In this document: one piece after another, positions 25,296 through 33,182 of the stretch | How the letters are laid out: every line of letters starts with the position of its first letter | How positions within the stretch are numbered: the stretch's first letter is position 1 | From: an uncultured Saprospiraceae bacterium | GTDB lineage: Bacteria > Bacteroidota > Bacteroidia > Chitinophagales > Saprospiraceae | Length of the DNA stretch: 64,000 bases | Assembly (NCBI GenBank): GCA_938045585.1 | Contig: CALIAU010000029.1 | Location: 28,575-92,574 of the forward strand | Reading direction: 5' to 3' | Translations under genes and position numbers: made by a program | The notes under the pieces: model-generated | Told to the model about the DNA's origin: nothing | Databases searched by the model: none | The model's input: the letters and a program-made list of their open reading frames with translations, nothing else

Positions 25296-26156
25296 TTAAA
25301 AATGAATCACTTTTACATTATCCAAGTGTAAGAAACCCTCTTCACCTCCGGTATCCTCTGCATTATATTCAATACCAAAAAGAAGTTTGTATGCATCTAA
25401 ATTTGACAATAAAATTTCATTTGTTAATTCTACATAAATTTTATTCCATTCTTCACCAGTCGGCTTGAGGAATAAAAAGTAGTTGGGTATAGCAGTTGTC
25501 CCTAGCGCACCAATAAGTCCTACATTTAGCGTAAGGTTGGACCGGTAATCCATTTCAAGATAAATTGCAGAACCATTTCTTGGTAGCTCAGTCATGGAAG
25601 CAGATGTCGCAACTTCTAAGAGAGGATGTTCTTCGTTTACCCTCCCCACTCCGGAGGCAAAACCTTCAAAGGGATCCTCCATGGAAGATGAAAAAGTTGT
25701 CATGGGATCGCCGTCCTCATCTTGTGAAAAGTTATTTGAATTATCAAAGGTTTCCACGAAGGCAAATTGTGCACCGGGGCGATAGTTAAATTTAAGATCT
25801 AAATCAATCGTTTCACCTTCTACTAATTCCAGCGTTTGACTTATAGGCTCATAAAATGGATATTCAATAGCATCTACATTTGTTCCGTTCCTTCGTATGC
25901 CACCAAAGAAGAGAAGTTCACTTGGTCTATTTATATTTTCTAAAACCGGTATAGTACTCGGAATTTGATGTAAGCCTACTTGAAAACCATCTACAATTAC
26001 CCAAAGATCCTCAATATCGTGACTAGTTCCTCCTTGGCCTGCTTCTGTAACAAGGGATACAGATGGTACATGTAAAAAGGTAGGCGTGACATCGTCTGTA
26101 TCAAACAGACTACAAGACAGACACATAGTTAATAGAAAGAGTAAGGAATATCGCAT
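25296..26156 (-). CDS. Predicted lipoprotein of an envelope operon, unknown function
   Basis: I do not recognise this 286-residue protein. It has a lipoprotein signal (SLLFLLTMCLSC). The mature part is mostly predicted beta strand, with a middle segment (YRPGAQFAFVETFDNSNNFS) and a C-terminal LHLDNVKVIHF, reminiscent of carbohydrate-binding jelly rolls. Its start overlaps the oxidoreductase stop by one base (TAATG), and its end lies a few bases before the sugar transferase. It is therefore translationally coupled into a polysaccharide-type operon. A surface sugar-binding role is inferred weakly. Confidence 0.65.
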   Translation of the reverse strand: MRYSLLFLLTMCLSCSLFDTDDVTPTFLHVPSVSLVTEAGQGGTSHDIEDLWVIVDGFQVGLHQIPSTIPVLENINRPSELLFFGGIRRNGTNVDAIEYPFYEPISQTLELVEGETIDLDLKFNYRPGAQFAFVETFDNSNNFSQDEDGDPMTTFSSSMEDPFEGFASGVGRVNEEHPLLEVATSASMTELPRNGSAIYLEMDYRSNLTLNVGLIGALGTTAIPNYFLFLKPTGEEWNKIYVELTNEILLSNLDAYKLLFGIEYNAEDTGGEEGFLHLDNVKVIHF

Positions 26157-27112
26157 TATGATTCTTTAGCAGTTTTTTCAATTTGTTCGGCCAAGTCTAG
26201 TGCACGCATGGCATCTAAAATACCTACTTGCACCTCTGTATTATTAACGATAGCATCGTAGAAATCGTGTAATTCAGAGCTAATGGCATTCGATTCTTTT
26301 GTTTCAGGCGACGAAAATGAGATAAATTTCTCTCCTTTTGGAGTATTTAGACGCATAACATTATCCGAGGCCTTATCTGTAAGTCTAATGATTTGGCTTT
26401 TTTTCTCCAGAAAGTCGATATTGATATAGGCATCTTCTTGAAATATGCGAAACTTCCGCATCTCTTTCATACTTATTCTAGAAGCAGTAATATTAGCCAC
26501 ACAGTTATTCTCAAATACTAAACGTGCATTACAGATATCAAAACTCTCACTCACTATGCTCACGCCCTTTGCCTCCATCTTTTTCAAGGGACTATTTACC
26601 ACCTTTGCAAGGACATCTAAGTCATGGATCATCAGGTCGTGTACAACTGATACGTCCGTGCCGCGCATATTATAAGAAGAAAGGCGATGTATTTCTATAA
26701 ATTGAGGATGTAGTGGTATGCCTTCTAGAGCTTGTAAGGCTGGATTATAGCGCTCTACATGCCCTACTTGTAGCTTAAGACCTGCTGTAGTTTTGTACAA
26801 CTTTTCTAGAGCCTGTGCTTCTGCAAAGGTAGAGCTTATAGGTTTTTCTATGAAAACATGTTTACCTGCTTTCAAGGCCTGACATGCGAGTAAATAGTGG
26901 GCTGCAGTACTTGCTACAATATCTACTACGTCTACAGCATCTATAAGGGCATCTAAGTCCGCATAGTGCGTAGTATTCGATTTCTCTGCTGCATTCTTAG
27001 CCTTTTCTTGATCAATATCATAGATACCTACCAAATCAAAGGGAGTTTCCTTTAAACACCTGATATGAATCTTACCCAAATGACCTACCCCTACGACTGC
27101 GATTTTTAGCAT
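26156..27112 (-). CDS. Gfo/Idh/MocA family oxidoreductase
   Basis: The 318-residue NAD(P)-dependent enzyme opens with the Rossmann loop KIAVVGVGHLGKIHIRCL. The conserved EKPISSTFAEAQ supplies the catalytic-site lysine, and VGHVERYNPAL begins the C-terminal substrate domain. Family members oxidise or reduce sugars, often nucleotide sugars for surface polysaccharide. The placement directly before a lipoprotein and an undecaprenyl-phosphate sugar transferase supports such a role. The substrate cannot be deduced. Confidence 0.9.
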   Translation of the reverse strand: MLKIAVVGVGHLGKIHIRCLKETPFDLVGIYDIDQEKAKNAAEKSNTTHYADLDALIDAVDVVDIVASTAAHYLLACQALKAGKHVFIEKPISSTFAEAQALEKLYKTTAGLKLQVGHVERYNPALQALEGIPLHPQFIEIHRLSSYNMRGTDVSVVHDLMIHDLDVLAKVVNSPLKKMEAKGVSIVSESFDICNARLVFENNCVANITASRISMKEMRKFRIFQEDAYINIDFLEKKSQIIRLTDKASDNVMRLNTPKGEKFISFSSPETKESNAISSELHDFYDAIVNNTEVQVGILDAMRALDLAEQIEKTAKES

Positions 27113-27115
27113 ACA

Positions 27116-27409
27116 TTATCTATTTCTCAATAACTGGAGCGCGAAAAATATGATAAAAATTAGGATAATACTCGCTATGAGCATAGATCTCTTGACATTT
27201 CTACTAAATGAAAGGATTGTGTCCTTATGTTTTGGATACATCGGAAGGACCTCCTTTTTGAGTAAGTTCTCATTCAACATCTGTTTCATGGAGAAATCTA
27301 CACGGTTTTGGGTTAGTATTCTATAGTCTTTCAAGACCTTCAAACGTAAGAATAAATTAAATATCAATACGAGAGTAAACAGTATGGCGAGTAGGAAGTA
27401 GGTATCCAT
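27116..27409 (-). CDS. Small two-pass membrane protein, unknown
   Basis: This 97-residue protein has an N-terminal membrane segment (YFLLAILFTLVLIFNLFL) and a C-terminal one (SMLIASIILIFIIFFALQLL). The ~45-residue basic loop between them contains MKQMLNENLLKKEVLPMYPKH in part. It is first in the four-gene operon, 3 bp before the oxidoreductase. I do not recognise a family. Confidence 0.6.
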   Translation of the reverse strand: MDTYFLLAILFTLVLIFNLFLRLKVLKDYRILTQNRVDFSMKQMLNENLLKKEVLPMYPKHKDTILSFSRNVKRSMLIASIILIFIIFFALQLLRNR

Positions 27410-27635
27410 GGGTTTTAGAATAACATATTAAATAAATTTATAATATGAGACCTTTGTTGAGAAGCTATATATTTTGCTTAAATCAACGTAATCTACTGTA
27501 CAAAACTACGTATAAATGCAAGTAGATTGGGGCTTTCAGCAGAATTATAAAAAAAATTAGTTTTCTTTGCTAACCTTATGCTTTCATCTAGAACTAATAG
27601 ATGAAAACAAATTTTTACTAACGAAAAATAACACA

Positions 27636-28628
27636 ATGTTTAAGACATCTTTACGATATTCAATAATTGCTTTTTTTTGCTTAATTGGTGCTACTTTATT
27701 TGCGCAAAATTCTCCAGCAGCTCCTGGAAACGGAGGACCATTACAGAACCCAAGACCAACTAACTCAAATCAAAGTGGAGGTGGAGATGCTGCATGTCCA
27801 GATCATGCGCAACTTTATGTAGACGATTATGTATATGCCTTTGTAAGCGCTGAAAGTTCAGACCCAACCTATACACTTCCTGCAAATGTGCCAGATTTCT
27901 ATCTATCTATATCTTTGATACCTAGCGCTTCTTCTGCAGCAAATATTCCTACTCTATCAGGTGAACCTGTATTACTATATGTTTCTAATCCTGTAACAAC
28001 ATTTAACATATCTGAATATTCTTGTTTAGAAGATCCTTCCCTGAATTTCTATTTTGCGGAATTCGAGGTTCCTAAAGATCTTCTTGAAGAAATATTGCAA
28101 GAATTATTTAGTAGTTATTGCGCATATGAAATCGAATCAGTTTTGGCATCTCTTGAATTTAGTTTAGTGACCTATAATGAATTTGAAGAATTAATTGATT
28201 ATCCAGTCGAAGCAAATTTAGAATTATTCGAATGTGTAGGATACCAAACATCATTTGTTTCACATCTATTTGGTTTCTGTTGCTCTTATGACGGAGATAT
28301 TATTTTTCCTGATGATTTAACAGAAGGAATTATGACAAATAATTTAAACAATTCTCAATTGAGTGCTTCCGAAGAAGTATTGAATTCACCTAAAGTATCT
28401 AAAAGAGAATCTAAGCAAATTATTACACCAAATCCATTTAACAACTATTTAGAATTAAATACTACTATTAAACAAATAAGAATTATAGATCTAAATGGAA
28501 AGCTAATCCTCCAGAGAAATAATAACGAATCAAAAATAAATACCTCAAACTTAGAGTCAGGTATTTACATTATTCAAGTTTTTGATGGTACCGAATGGCA
28601 TTCAGAAAAAATGTTGAAAACACATTAA
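27636..28628 (+). CDS. T9SS-exported protein, unknown
   Basis: The 330-residue secreted protein has a signal peptide (YSIIAFFCLIGATLFAQ), a Pro/Gly/Asn-rich linker (APGNGGPLQNPRPTN), a cysteine-containing domain of unknown function, and a type A T9SS tail (ITPNPFNNYLELNTT to SEKMLKTH). The ATG at 27636 is chosen over an upstream ATG at 27567 because it starts the signal peptide directly. The central domain has paired cysteines (FCCSYD) that could form disulfides. It is a single gene ending at a strong terminator. Confidence 0.7.
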   Translation: MFKTSLRYSIIAFFCLIGATLFAQNSPAAPGNGGPLQNPRPTNSNQSGGGDAACPDHAQLYVDDYVYAFVSAESSDPTYTLPANVPDFYLSISLIPSASSAANIPTLSGEPVLLYVSNPVTTFNISEYSCLEDPSLNFYFAEFEVPKDLLEEILQELFSSYCAYEIESVLASLEFSLVTYNEFEELIDYPVEANLELFECVGYQTSFVSHLFGFCCSYDGDIIFPDDLTEGIMTNNLNNSQLSASEEVLNSPKVSKRESKQIITPNPFNNYLELNTTIKQIRIIDLNGKLILQRNNNESKINTSNLESGIYIIQVFDGTEWHSEKMLKTH

Positions 28629-28658
28629 ATTATATAATTGTATTCGTTTATTATTAAC

Positions 28659-28697
28659 AAAAATGCTGAATCTATATATTTTAGATTCAGCATTTTT
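28659..28697 (+). terminator. Intrinsic terminator
   Basis: A 15-bp perfect stem (AAAAATGCTGAATCT/AGATTCAGCATTTTT) with a 9-base AT loop sits about 30 bp after the stop of the T9SS protein and just before the CHAT gene. The run of T within the right arm supports termination. Confidence 0.85.
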
Positions 28698-28714
28698 CGT
28701 TCTAAGTCTAACAA

Positions 28715-31567
28715 ATGAAAAAGATCAACTTAATCTTCTTCCTTCATCTTGTAAATATCTGCCAGAGTCAAATATTGGACAGCACTAGCATCAGAACGTC
28801 TATTGATAGTCTGACCACACTATCCAATGATCAATTTGTAAAGGGAGACTTTGATGCTTCGTTAAAATCAAGACAGACAGCGCTTCCCTTTATAAAGAAA
28901 CTCAAAAACTGGGGAGAGCTAGTAACAGAATTAAATTATATATACTATATCGCTTTTTCTGCAGATAATCTAATCATCAGCGAATCCGCATTGGACACTG
29001 CAAAGTTTTATTCTGATACATATCTAACGAAAGATAATGTAGAAAGATATTACCTACTTTCAAACCTCGGCTATTACGAAAACGTAAAAGCAAACTACCC
29101 GAAGTCTATTCAATATTATGAAGAAGCAGTAAAAGGGTTTAAAAGACTCAAGGTTCCATTTCCAAACTATTATAATAATGTCCTATCCTTAATGGATGCC
29201 TATCGACAAAAAGGTAATACCGCTCTTGCACTTGAACTTGTAGAATCCTATCTACCACTTACTGAGGATAGTTCTAAGGAGCACAACTATATGAAACCGG
29301 AACTTACAAACTATCGTGGAATATTTTTAAGAGAAAATTTACAGTATGAGGAGGCTCTAAACATGCATGCATTAGCCTTGAAGCTCAACAAGGAAGCAAA
29401 CAATAAATTCTATAAAGATGAAATTGAATTTAATATTCTGCAATCCACCGCAATTGTAAATAAACACTTGAAAAATTATGATGAGGCAGTAGATTTTTTT
29501 CAGCGTGGAAATGCCCTAAGATTAAATACGAAGCAAAAATTAAGATATTATAACCATACCGATATAGCAGATGTCTATAGGGAGAAAGGGGATTTTGCAA
29601 ATGCAATTCACTTTTACAGAAAGGGAATTGATTTACTCAATAAAAAAAACATATCAAGCAATAAACAAAAAACTGTTAATTATGGTCGTTTAGCCTACTC
29701 CTATTTTAAAACTGGTCAAATCGACAGTGCACGGGTATACTTTGAGGCTACAGAAAAATTTATGGGCATTCCTCTTGAACAAAAACTAGATAAGATTGAA
29801 CAATACCAAGAAGTAGGAAACTTCAATGCAAACAACATTGAAATTTTAAATTGGATTGCAGAATTCAAATATCATTTGGCGAACGTAGACAATAACATGC
29901 CTTTAAAGCAAGAAGCGATGTCTCGTTATCAACAAGCATTCAACGGAGCCAGGTATTTACAAAGTGAGTTGATGTCTAAGTCTTCAAAATATTTATTGCA
30001 CGAAAAACTAGAAGAACATTTTTCTAACTACCTATCACTTTTAATAAGTGAATATGAAAAGAATCCTAGGCAAGAAATTCTATCAAAAATTTTCCAATCC
30101 ATAGAAGACAATAAAGCGATTATCTTAAAAGAAGATATTCATGATAAAACCGTGTTGGCACAATCTTCATTACCTGATTCTATTTTAAAACAAGAGGCTG
30201 AGTTTATCAGCGCACTCAATAGTCTTAAGAAAAAAGTGCATAGACATGCCTTGCAGGAAGGACAAGATTCCAGCATAATTCAAAGCTGGAAAAATGAAAT
30301 CACGGAGCTTAAAAGAGAGTATAATGGATTTCAGTTAGACCTAGAAAATGCGTTTCCTAACTATTATGAGAAAAAATACAAACTAAAGACCACTGACATC
30401 AATGCCCTTCAGGAATTGTTATCCGATAACGAAGTCTACCTAAACTATTTTTCAACAGAGGAAGATGTATACTGTGCCTGGATTAGCAATAGTAAAGCTT
30501 CCATTTATAAGGTGGGTGAAAAAGAAAACGTATTTCATCAAGTTTCTAAGCTTCTTGACCTAATAAGAAAAGGCAATCAGCCTAATGCAAACTCCAAATC
30601 ACATACGGAGTACAAACAAACTGCACATGGGCTTTATATACAGCTATTCAACAACGAGCTCTCAAGCAAACACAGATATATCATTAGTCCAACATCATTA
30701 CTACACTATCTTCCATTTGAAACTCTTCTTAGCCAGGTGGATAATGACAAAAGCAATTATAAAGAGCTCTCCTACCTTGTAAATGACAAAACAATAGAAT
30801 ATTCTTTTTCATCTGATCTTTGGTTAGAAAGTAAGGAGGATTCTAATCCGAGCAAAACCATTACTGTAAGTTCGTTTGCACCATTCTCAGAAGGAAAGCA
30901 AGCAGAGTCAAGAACATGTAGTGCTGATTTTGAGGGTCTGCCTTGTACAGATGACGAAATACAATCTATTTCCAAATACTTTACCAATGAGAGCAAGACA
31001 GGACAAACAGCCTCCCTAGGGAATTTTAAGTCATCAGTAGATCAGAGCATCTTACATCTAGCCACGCATGCCTGTCTAGATGATGCAGATCCAAATTTTA
31101 ATAAGTTGATTTTCGCAGATGAAGAATTATCCTTATTAGAATTAGAAAACATGGATCTAACTGCAGATCTAGCTATCCTGAGTGCTTGTAATACGGGTTC
31201 AGGCAAACTTGAATCTGGAGAAGGCGTTATCAATCTAGGTAAGGGATTCCGCAAGGCGGGCGTAAAGTCTTTAATGGCCTCCTTATGGGCCTTAAATGAT
31301 TGCTCTACATCAGAGGTCATTGCGAATTTTTATAAAGAACTGGAGGCTTCTAAAGACATCTCGAGCTCCTTACAAAAAGCAAAAGTAGACTATATCAAAA
31401 GCGCTGATAAACGACACGCACATCCCTACTACTGGGCTGGGCTGGTTTTTACAGGAGATTCAGAGGTATTTAAAACATCTGATAGCCTACTTTCAAGTCA
31501 GTTCGTCTACCTTTTGGCAGCTATTCTGTGCATATTGCTCCTATTTTTCTATTTCAAGCAAAAATAA
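28715..31567 (+). CDS. TPR-CHAT caspase-like protease, membrane anchored
   Basis: The 950-residue protein has an N-terminal signal peptide (IFFLHLVNICQSQ). About ten tetratricopeptide-like helical pairs follow (residues ~40-400), then a helical spacer. The C-terminal CHAT domain contains the caspase-like dyad His785 (LHLATHA) and Cys825 (LSACNTGSGKLESGEG). A single membrane helix lies at the extreme C-terminus (FVYLLAAILCILLLFFYF). The order signal, TPR, CHAT, membrane helix places the protease outside the cytoplasm, tethered to the inner membrane. It is followed 43 bp later by an ECF sigma factor and a membrane anti-sigma-like protein. Protease activity is family inference; both catalytic residues are present. 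Confidence 0.85.
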   Translation: MKKINLIFFLHLVNICQSQILDSTSIRTSIDSLTTLSNDQFVKGDFDASLKSRQTALPFIKKLKNWGELVTELNYIYYIAFSADNLIISESALDTAKFYSDTYLTKDNVERYYLLSNLGYYENVKANYPKSIQYYEEAVKGFKRLKVPFPNYYNNVLSLMDAYRQKGNTALALELVESYLPLTEDSSKEHNYMKPELTNYRGIFLRENLQYEEALNMHALALKLNKEANNKFYKDEIEFNILQSTAIVNKHLKNYDEAVDFFQRGNALRLNTKQKLRYYNHTDIADVYREKGDFANAIHFYRKGIDLLNKKNISSNKQKTVNYGRLAYSYFKTGQIDSARVYFEATEKFMGIPLEQKLDKIEQYQEVGNFNANNIEILNWIAEFKYHLANVDNNMPLKQEAMSRYQQAFNGARYLQSELMSKSSKYLLHEKLEEHFSNYLSLLISEYEKNPRQEILSKIFQSIEDNKAIILKEDIHDKTVLAQSSLPDSILKQEAEFISALNSLKKKVHRHALQEGQDSSIIQSWKNEITELKREYNGFQLDLENAFPNYYEKKYKLKTTDINALQELLSDNEVYLNYFSTEEDVYCAWISNSKASIYKVGEKENVFHQVSKLLDLIRKGNQPNANSKSHTEYKQTAHGLYIQLFNNELSSKHRYIISPTSLLHYLPFETLLSQVDNDKSNYKELSYLVNDKTIEYSFSSDLWLESKEDSNPSKTITVSSFAPFSEGKQAESRTCSADFEGLPCTDDEIQSISKYFTNESKTGQTASLGNFKSSVDQSILHLATHACLDDADPNFNKLIFADEELSLLELENMDLTADLAILSACNTGSGKLESGEGVINLGKGFRKAGVKSLMASLWALNDCSTSEVIANFYKELEASKDISSSLQKAKVDYIKSADKRHAHPYYWAGLVFTGDSEVFKTSDSLLSSQFVYLLAAILCILLLFFYFKQK

Positions 31568-31610
31568 ACCTAGATCATTGCTTACTTTTAGCTGATATTA
31601 GGAATACATA

Positions 31611-32195
31611 ATGAGCAAACAATCTAAATATACGGATGCTGAGCTGTTAGAGAGGATACAATCTAGCAAGACCCACATTCAAGATGAGGCGTTTGGACAA
31701 CTTTACAAGCAGCATTATAAAAGTATAATCGCTATGGTGACGAAGAATAATGGAAGCTTAGATGATGCCGGAGATGTGTTTCAAGATACCTTAATCGTAT
31801 TACACAAAAACACGCAGAAGGAAGGGTTTTCATTGAGTTGCAAAATGGGTACTTACTTATACAGTATAGCAAGAAATATTTGGCTTAAAAAACTGAAAAA
31901 AAATAGTCGACTTGTAAGTATTTCTGAAACTGAAAAAGAGTTTATTCCTATCAGCGATGACAACACCAAGATTCTTGATAAAATGGAAGAGCGTAACCTA
32001 CTCTTCAGTTATCTCCAAAAATTAGGAGAGGACTGCAGGAAGGTCTTACGATTCTTCTACTTTGACGGAATGCGATTAGATGAAATTGCAACACAGATGG
32101 GATACAATTCTGCTGAGGTTGCAAAAAACAAAAAATTTAGATGCTTCCAGGCTCTCAAAAAAAGTCTATTGATGGATAAAAATTTTGATCGATAA
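31611..32195 (+). CDS. ECF-type RNA polymerase sigma factor
   Basis: The 194-residue sigma-70 family protein has region 2 (AFGQLYKQHYKSIIAMVTKN and the DVFQDTLIVLHK helix, with WLKKLKK for DNA contact). Region 4 follows (YLQKLGEDCRKVLRFFYFDG, MRLDEIATQMGYNSAEVAKN, KKFRCFQALKK). There is no extra C-terminal domain. It would direct RNA polymerase to a small regulon when freed from its anti-sigma factor. It lies between the CHAT protease and a membrane protein starting 2 bp after its stop. Confidence 0.9.
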   Translation: MSKQSKYTDAELLERIQSSKTHIQDEAFGQLYKQHYKSIIAMVTKNNGSLDDAGDVFQDTLIVLHKNTQKEGFSLSCKMGTYLYSIARNIWLKKLKKNSRLVSISETEKEFIPISDDNTKILDKMEERNLLFSYLQKLGEDCRKVLRFFYFDGMRLDEIATQMGYNSAEVAKNKKFRCFQALKKSLLMDKNFDR

Positions 32196-32197
32196 CA

Positions 32198-32947
32198 ATG
32201 GATGAACTAGGAAAATACGAGGACCAGATTGATGCTTACTTAAATGGCAAACTACAGGGGGATACCCTTAAAGAGTTTGAACAATTATTGAATACTAACA
32301 AAGACATTCAAATGGAAGTGCGCATTAAAAAAGAACTAAAAGAAAGCTTCGCCTTAGAAGACTCCTTTAGGCTCAAAGTACGTTTAAAAGAGATTCAAGA
32401 GCAGACTTTAGAACCTACTCCCGTCGTATCCCTGCCACAAAAATCAAATAGCTGGCTTAAGTATGCAGCAGCCATTGCCTTACTTGCCTGTGTTCTTTTT
32501 GGAGTCCAGCAGTCAGGTATGTTAAACCCAGGAGATACAACATCTCAATTTGCTTCTTATTACGAAGTCTACCCTATGGATGCTGCTGAAAGAGGCAGCA
32601 CGGATACAGAATTAAAAGAGCTTACAACATTCTATAATAACAAAGACTATACGGCTGCCCTAGAGCGTCTTAACACACTAGTCGATGGCGATGACCAAAT
32701 ACAATGGAAACTCTATCGCGGTATAAGTTTATTAGAAACAGGAGATATACAATCCGCTATTCTTGATCTAAGATCAGTAAGCAGCTCTTCTGATGAAAAT
32801 TGGAAAGACCACGGCAGATGGTATCTTGCCCTAGCCTACCTTAAGACAAAAAATACCGAAGCTGCAAAACAAGAACTACAGGTCTTAGCAGGATCATCTT
32901 CAGCAGATCACCACACAGAGGCAAAAGAACTCCTTGAAAAATTGTAA
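32198..32947 (+). CDS. Membrane anti-sigma-like protein with periplasmic TPR
   Basis: The 249-residue protein has an acidic/helical cytoplasmic N-terminus (ELGKYEDQIDAYLNGKLQGD, residues 1-82). This is typical of Bacteroidota anti-sigma proteins that lack the zinc motif. One membrane helix follows (residues 87-103), then a periplasmic part with tetratricopeptide-like pairs (YTAALERLNTL, AILDLRSVSS, WYLALAYLKTKNTEAAK). It starts 2 bp after the sigma factor gene, a coupling usual for sigma/anti-sigma pairs. Holding the sigma factor at the membrane is inferred from position and topology. Confidence 0.75.
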   Translation: MDELGKYEDQIDAYLNGKLQGDTLKEFEQLLNTNKDIQMEVRIKKELKESFALEDSFRLKVRLKEIQEQTLEPTPVVSLPQKSNSWLKYAAAIALLACVLFGVQQSGMLNPGDTTSQFASYYEVYPMDAAERGSTDTELKELTTFYNNKDYTAALERLNTLVDGDDQIQWKLYRGISLLETGDIQSAILDLRSVSSSSDENWKDHGRWYLALAYLKTKNTEAAKQELQVLAGSSSADHHTEAKELLEKL

Positions 32948-33002
32948 TTTTTAAGGAGTACTTTTTTTTACGGTTCTAATCTACACTTAAGAAAAAACAA
33001 GT

Positions 33003-33044
33003 ACGCACAACGGTCCTAGGGAAATCCCTAGGACCGTTGTGCGT
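33003..33044. terminator. Perfect 20-bp inverted repeat, probable terminator
   Basis: Two 20-base arms (ACGCACAACGGTCCTAGGGA and its complement) are separated by only two bases and followed by TTTAATA. The arms are perfect and GC-richer than the surroundings. It lies 55 bp after the anti-sigma gene, so it most likely ends that transcript, but its perfection would also suit a protein-binding or recombination site. Confidence 0.6.
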
Positions 33045-33182
33045 TTAATACTGCGTCTAGCGTAAAAATATGTGACAGCCTGCTAACATTTTTAATCCTA
33101 CCCGTACTAACAAATACGTACATGTACTCTTTTCAAACCCAAATTGAAAATGATTGTTTTGTTAACCATTAAAAAATTAAAC

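Noticed and set aside
28715..32947. Type III-E CRISPR (gRAMP) locus
   Set aside because: Only the TPR-CHAT and sigma parts resemble it; no Cas7-11 fusion, Csx31 or repeat array is present, and this CHAT protein is exported.
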